A model generated the notes under the pieces. The model worked only from the letters and a program-made list of their open reading frames with translations. It did no database searches and had not been told where the DNA came from. A stretch of DNA of 8,283 nucleotides from H111-94 sp034436045. GTDB lineage: Bacteria; Chloroflexota; Ktedonobacteria; Ktedonobacterales; Ktedonobacteraceae. Location: the NCBI GenBank assembly GCA_034436045.1, contig DAOTVZ010000007.1, forward strand, positions 1-8,283, given 5' to 3'. Shown here piece by piece: positions 5,323 to 8,283 of the stretch; positions within the stretch are counted from its first letter, which is position 1, and every line of letters starts with the position of its first letter. Made by a program: the position numbers and the translations under genes.

Positions 5323-6639
5323 ATGGATGTCACTCGTGCTTCCGCATCCTCGACGGAGGCTGAGAAGATCACCCGAACACAGGATGATGGGCAGGGCGTG
5401 ATGAATCACGCCCCTACGGAACGGGCAACACATATACAGATAAAAGAGGTTCTTCGGGATATAAAATACTATGGACAGGTCTTCTGGCGGAAGTGGTTTG
5501 CGTCCTTTAAAGAGGTTTTTCCAATCTTTCTGGCTACGCGCCTGGCTTTCTTTGTCACCACCTGTCTCTCAGGTCTGTTTACGATCCGCGATTTTTATTG
5601 GGCACCGTTTCCCCTCGACGATCTCTGGCAGTGGTGGTACCGTTGGGATACTGGCCTCTTTATGGATATTGCCGCTCATGGCTATACAACCATCTCGCAC
5701 ACGGCCTTTTTTCCTTTGTATCCCCTGCTTGAGCGCATGGTCGCCCCTTTCGTTCACCACAACTTTCTCATTGCGGGCCTGCTCATCTCGAACGCAGCGG
5801 GCCTGGTGTTATTGATGGTGCTTTATCAACTGTTACTGGAGGATTTCGATCACGAGCGCGCGACGCGGGCCGTGTTGTATCTCTCACTTTTCTGCACCGC
5901 CTTTTACCTGGCATCGGGCTATAACGAATCGCTCTTTATCTGTCTGAGCCTGCTGTGTTTCTACAATCTGCGTCATGGCTCCTGGCTGCTCGCGGGCAGC
6001 CTCGGCTTTCTCGCCGGTTTAACGCGCTCGGCGGGCCTCTTGCTGATATTTCCCTTCTGCTATGAATATCTGCGCCAGCACGAGTTTAAGCCGCAAAAGC
6101 TGCGAGTAGATGTGCTAAGCGTTTTGCTCATTCCTTTTGCCGTCGGTCTCTTTGCGCTCTATTGTTACTACCGTTTTCATGACTTTCTGGCCTTTTCGCA
6201 GGTACAGGCCATCTACTGGAATCGCCATCTGCACTTCCCCTGGTACGGTTTTGTGCGCTCGGTACGCGCAATCATGATTAGCAAGGGTTTTCTGACCTTC
6301 CAGGCTTTGCGCAATCTAACCGATCTCGTGCCGGATTTGCTGGTGTTGACTATGATAGTGCTGGGGTTTGTTGGCCCCTGGCGTTTTCCCAAACACCTGT
6401 GGGTCTATGGCGTCTACGCGGTGGCCCTCTACCTCTTCCTGATCCTCTTCCCGATGGACGGCACCGGCCTGTTCCCATTGCAGTCCACAGGGCGCTTCAT
6501 GCTGGAAGTCTTTCCCGCCTTCATCGTGCTGGCCACGTTAGGCAAGTATCGCCTGGTGCATCTGAACTATCTGCTCGTCTCCGGGGCCGTGCTGTTCTTC
6601 CTGACAACACAGTTTTTGACGGGTCATTGGGTACCATAG
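5323..6639 (+). CDS. PIG-V-like mannosyltransferase, multi-pass membrane protein
   Basis: The protein has 438 residues, with a cytoplasmic N-terminal segment of about 60 residues and then roughly ten hydrophobic helices. The family pattern is clear: WDTGLFMDIAAHGY (108-121) in the first extracytoplasmic loop, AFFPLYPLLER (128-138), AFYLASGYNESLF (193-205) and GLTRSAGLLL (232-241). These are hallmarks of the PIG-V/GPI mannosyltransferase II superfamily, which moves mannose from a polyprenyl-phosphate carrier to an acceptor on the outer face of the membrane. In bacteria the acceptor is usually unknown and may be an envelope glycolipid or protein. The W-D pair in the first loop is the probable catalytic Asp region. 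Residues about 24-33 (QGVMNHAPTE) are encoded by an interspersed repeat copy; they precede the first membrane helix and so should not disturb the catalytic core. The gene converges on the YtxH-like gene. Confidence 0.85.
   Translation: MDVTRASASSTEAEKITRTQDDGQGVMNHAPTERATHIQIKEVLRDIKYYGQVFWRKWFASFKEVFPIFLATRLAFFVTTCLSGLFTIRDFYWAPFPLDDLWQWWYRWDTGLFMDIAAHGYTTISHTAFFPLYPLLERMVAPFVHHNFLIAGLLISNAAGLVLLMVLYQLLLEDFDHERATRAVLYLSLFCTAFYLASGYNESLFICLSLLCFYNLRHGSWLLAGSLGFLAGLTRSAGLLLIFPFCYEYLRQHEFKPQKLRVDVLSVLLIPFAVGLFALYCYYRFHDFLAFSQVQAIYWNRHLHFPWYGFVRSVRAIMISKGFLTFQALRNLTDLVPDLLVLTMIVLGFVGPWRFPKHLWVYGVYAVALYLFLILFPMDGTGLFPLQSTGRFMLEVFPAFIVLATLGKYRLVHLNYLLVSGAVLFFLTTQFLTGHWVP
5393..5419 (+). repeat. 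Palindromic interspersed repeat, copy D, translated in frame
   Basis: This copy matches copies B and C over its length but carries paired changes: the left arm has GTGAT for GTCAT and the right arm ATCAC for ATGAC. The hairpin GGGCGTGAT-GA-ATCACGCCC therefore stays perfectly paired. It lies inside the mannosyltransferase gene and keeps the frame open, encoding QGVMNHAPTE. The same frame of copy C reads QGIMNDAHTE. Confidence 0.85.
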
Positions 6640-6673
6640 CGGCGCGCTTCTTCATGCTCCTGTGGAATACAGC

Positions 6674-6714
6674 AAAAAACGCTCATGGCACGCTGGGAGA
6701 GTGCCACGAGCGTT
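6674..6714 (-). terminator. Rho-independent terminator of the YtxH-like gene
   Basis: On the minus strand the arms AACGCTCGTGGCAC (6714-6701) and GTGCCATGAGCGTT (6691-6678) form a 14-bp stem with one G-T wobble and a nine-base loop. Six or more T residues follow directly (6679-6674). It begins 20 bases after the YtxH-like stop. On the plus strand the stem has an A-C mismatch and no T-tract, so it should work mainly for the minus-strand gene, though it lies 38 bases past the mannosyltransferase stop and may also slow that transcript. Confidence 0.8.
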
Positions 6715-6734
6715 ACAGCGCAGGGAGACATGAA

Positions 6735-7136
6735 TTAGAGACCGGTACCGGTTTCTGGTGTAATAATCGTGGTTGATGGGCGCACTGCTCCGGCTGTCGA
6801 TCCAGCTTTGCTCGCCTCTTTTGCAGTACCAGCCATATCGCGTTCCGCTTGTTTGACATCAGAAGCTGCGCTCTGCGCGATACTGCTGAGGCCAGTAGCG
6901 CCGCTTTTGACGGTAGAGGCTGCCTGCTGGGCATAAACCTTAAGATTGTCAGCCGTCTGCGAAACGCGACTGGAAACCTGCTGTGTGTAGCGTGTAAGCT
7001 GCTCATTCTCAGGAAGATAGGCACGCAATTCTTCTAAGCGCCGCGCCAGGAGTGCGCGCATCTCGTCGCCTTTCATCGGTGCGACGAGGAGGCCGACGCC
7101 CACACCGACTAAGACCCCTTTGAGAAAACTGTTCAT
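6735..7136 (-). CDS. YtxH-family small envelope/stress protein
   Basis: The protein has 133 residues and its ATG at 7136-7134 is preceded on the minus strand by AAAGGA (7151-7146), nine bases away. Residues about 5-22 form one glycine-rich hydrophobic helix (FLKGVLVGVGVGLLVAPMKG) followed by DEMRALLARRLEEL, the typical YtxH lead: a Gly-rich helix, an APxxG motif and then a charged helix. Residues 45-110 are a long Ala/Ser/Gln-rich helical tail resembling LEA-like or apolipophorin-like repeats, and the C-terminus is low-complexity (Thr, Gly, Pro). YtxH proteins are small membrane-anchored proteins often linked with general stress responses; their biochemical role is not settled. The gene is monocistronic, ends at a strong terminator and is divergent from the small membrane-protein gene. 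Confidence 0.8.
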   Translation of the reverse strand: MNSFLKGVLVGVGVGLLVAPMKGDEMRALLARRLEELRAYLPENEQLTRYTQQVSSRVSQTADNLKVYAQQAASTVKSGATGLSSIAQSAASDVKQAERDMAGTAKEASKAGSTAGAVRPSTTIITPETGTGL

Positions 7137-7260
7137 CCGTTCACATCCTTTCTCATGTTTATCTCGATAGTTTGAGCTTCTCTCTGTCTATTGCTGGGGT
7201 GTCAAAACCGACTGATTACATACTCTTCTAGGACACGATACATAACCAGAGGAAGTTTCA

Positions 7261-7280
7261 AGGTGAACAGATATTCACCT
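7261..7280. promoter_or_regulatory. Inverted repeat AGGTGAA-N6-TTCACCT in the divergent intergenic region
   Basis: Seven-base arms flank a six-base centre, about 125 bases from each divergent start codon (7136 and 7404). A second, looser pair follows (GCTCAC 7295-7300 and GTGAGC 7316-7321), and the half-site CTCACC recurs between them. The symmetry and position suit a transcription factor shared by both genes. A perfect TTGACA exists on the minus strand (7205-7200) but has no -10 element at normal spacing. The rest of the 267-base gap shows nothing recognisable. Confidence 0.35.
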
Positions 7281-7403
7281 CACCCTACCTGCGCGCTCAC
7301 CTTGCCTACACTCGCGTGAGCCTAATGAGTCCTTTTGGGATGTGCTGGCGTGTTTATATCACATTATCATAGTGTTCCTCAGTAGCCTTTACTGGGAGGT
7401 GAC

Positions 7404-7670
7404 ATGATGTTCAACTGGGAACAACTATGCCTCTGGCTGCTCATCGCGGGTGGTATCGGTTGCGCCGGTGAGTTGATGGCGGGACGGCATCGCCTGCTCG
7501 ACATGCTGGAGGCAAGCGCGGTCGCTTTGCTGGCCGTGTTGCTACTGGTTGGTATCTTCCATTTTCATTTTAAGGATGAACTCATTATCATGGACGTTCC
7601 CTTGCTCAGTACCGTGTTAATCGCAGCGCTTGTTGTTAGCCTCTGGAGTACGCGCGCATACCAGCGCTGA
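7404..7670 (+). CDS. Small three-helix membrane protein of unknown function
   Basis: The protein has 88 residues with hydrophobic segments at about 8-22, 36-53 and 64-80, leaving short polar loops containing ELMAGRHRLLD and FHFHFKDE. The first ATG (7404) is followed at once by a second (7407). The ribosome site GGGAGG at 7394-7399 is four bases from the first and seven from the second, so the protein may really start at Met2 (87 aa). Size and topology recall the GlsB/YeaQ/YmgE stress membrane proteins, but the characteristic glycine pattern of that family is weak, so I do not assign it. It is divergent from the YtxH-like gene, possibly sharing control, and is followed by a long hairpin repeat. 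Confidence 0.7.
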   Translation: MMFNWEQLCLWLLIAGGIGCAGELMAGRHRLLDMLEASAVALLAVLLLVGIFHFHFKDELIIMDVPLLSTVLIAALVVSLWSTRAYQR

Positions 7671-7696
7671 CCACAGAAAAAACAGAGCAAGCAGAC

Positions 7697-7774
7697 GAAC
7701 AGAAGGCATCGCCCCTATCTTACCATGATGCGTATCTTCCACACCATGTAGGGTAGGGGCGATGCTTTCTGTTC
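7697..7774. repeat. Long imperfect hairpin repeat sharing the TAGGGGCG core
   Basis: The arms 7697-7717 and 7754-7774 pair over 21 bp with a single G-T wobble, and the helix can continue inward through ACCATG/CATGTAGG with a bulge. The element starts 27 bases after the stop of the small membrane-protein gene. It contains TAGGGGCG followed by ATGC, where the other repeats of the window have TAGGGGCG followed by TCAT, so it may belong to a sister family. No T-tract follows the right arm, so it is not a canonical intrinsic terminator, but the RNA could protect the 3' end of the upstream transcript. Confidence 0.75.
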
Positions 7775-7843
7775 ATCCATACTGGCCCCAATCATCCCTG
7801 CGATGATGCCTGACGTTCGCTTTGCTCAGCAGCGGCCTTTTCT

Positions 7844-7863
7844 CTACCATTATTCTATGGTAG
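7844..7863. promoter_or_regulatory. Inverted repeat CTACCAT-N6-ATGGTAG upstream of the secreted protein gene
   Basis: Seven-base perfect arms flank TATTCT, ending 63 bases before ATG 7927. The location and dyad symmetry fit an operator, and the TATTCT centre or the adjacent TAGGAT (7861-7866) could be a -10 element, but the -35 match is poor. The rest of the stretch between the hairpin repeat and the ATG holds nothing else recognisable. Confidence 0.3.
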
Positions 7864-7926
7864 GATATGCTTGGTTAATTGCTCAGCACAAAGCGCAACA
7901 GCACCGGGCACACGAAAGGGAAAACC

Positions 7927-8283
7927 ATGAGAAGAGGCACCGCCGCCTGCACCTTCCTACTCCTGCTCAGCTTTCTTGCTATGCCGCTTACCGCTTCGGC
8001 GGCCACGCTACCGCAGGTGACACAAGCAGAAGGCATTTCTAGCACTGAGAACTTGCCAATGGTTTCGCCACGCTACATTTATGACCAGCTTGACTATATG
8101 GCCACGCACTTCCAGCACCGCGAGGCGGGTTATGATACCGGCCCCACCGACACCTATCACGGCCACGACGCCTTCGCTACCTACTGGACACAGGAAATTG
8201 AGCGCGACTTGCAAGGCTCCGGTGTACAGGCGCAACGCGATTTATTCCCCATCAAAGGTTGGATCGGGCGTCCCGCCGTCGTA
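7927..8283 (+). CDS. Secreted protein, probably an M28-type metallopeptidase (5' part only)
   Basis: ATG 7927 has AAAGGG at 7915-7920, six bases away, and the frame stays open for 119 codons to the right edge, so the gene is truncated by the window. Residues 1-25 form a clear Sec signal peptide: MRR, a hydrophobic core, then LTASA before ATLP, with probable cleavage after the Ala-x-Ala-type motif. The mature part begins with a low-complexity linker and then IYDQLDYMATHFQHREAGYD, WTQEIERDL, and a segment turning into GWIGRPAVV. This order (a helix that counts bonds or partners, an amphipathic helix, then a strand leading to the first metal-binding region) is how the N-terminal part of secreted M28 aminopeptidases reads. 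The zinc ligands would lie beyond the window, so the peptidase assignment is tentative; export is secure. Confidence 0.7.
   Translation, partial: MRRGTAACTFLLLLSFLAMPLTASAATLPQVTQAEGISSTENLPMVSPRYIYDQLDYMATHFQHREAGYDTGPTDTYHGHDAFATYWTQEIERDLQGSGVQAQRDLFPIKGWIGRPAVV

Noticed and set aside
6399..6776. 125-aa plus-strand frame overlapping the end of the mannosyltransferase gene
   Set aside because: It is in another frame of a conserved membrane-protein gene, is proline/arginine-rich as expected for a shadow frame, and runs through the terminator hairpin.
7200..7205. Perfect TTGACA on the minus strand upstream of the YtxH-like gene
   Set aside because: At 16-18 bases downstream the sequence is GAGAAG-like, with no -10 element, so a promoter cannot be supported.
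7803..8042. 79-aa plus-strand frame before and across the secreted-protein start
   Set aside because: It lacks a ribosome site, is His/Arg/Gln-rich without hydrophobic pattern, and overlaps the gene with a clear signal peptide.

Overview
The window has mid-range base composition, roughly half G+C by eye, apart from one clearly AT-richer stretch. It carries short palindromic interspersed repeats with a GGGCGTCAT/ATGACGCCC core. These repeats, a PIN-type toxin-like gene and large membrane and envelope genes recall large-genome Chloroflexota of the Ktedonobacteria type. That assignment is inference from gene style and recalled repeat-derived peptides; no rRNA or marker gene confirms it.

Left part (1-747): the 3' end of a small charged coiled-coil gene, probably the antitoxin-like partner, is followed 18 bases later by a shortened PIN-domain toxin-like gene. 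That gene runs into a cluster of three repeat copies. Two of them form a perfect 28-bp inverted pair (571-598 and 633-660); a third, degenerate copy (721-747) sits just upstream of the next gene.

Middle part (762-5188): a large single-chain protein joins an N-terminal phospholipase-D-type (HKD) nuclease domain to an SNF2-family helicase. It is followed by an AT-rich spacer with a plausible sigma-70-type promoter, then an AT-rich gene for a four-helix membrane protein of the DUF4231/SLATT-like type. HKD-SNF2 fusions and SLATT-like proteins are both met in prokaryotic defence loci, so this part, together with the toxin-antitoxin remnant, reads as an accessory or defence segment. No known complete defence system can be assigned.

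Right part (5323-8283): this looks like ordinary chromosome. It holds a PIG-V-like multi-pass mannosyltransferase with a repeat copy translated in frame near its N terminus, a minus-strand YtxH-family small envelope protein ending at a good Rho-independent terminator, a divergent 87-88 aa three-helix membrane protein, a long imperfect hairpin repeat, and the 5' end of a secreted protein that is probably an M28-type metallopeptidase.

The helicase, SLATT-like and mannosyltransferase genes point the same way but are separated by 278 and 134 bases, so they are probably separate transcription units. No tRNA, rRNA, CRISPR array or complete insertion sequence was seen.
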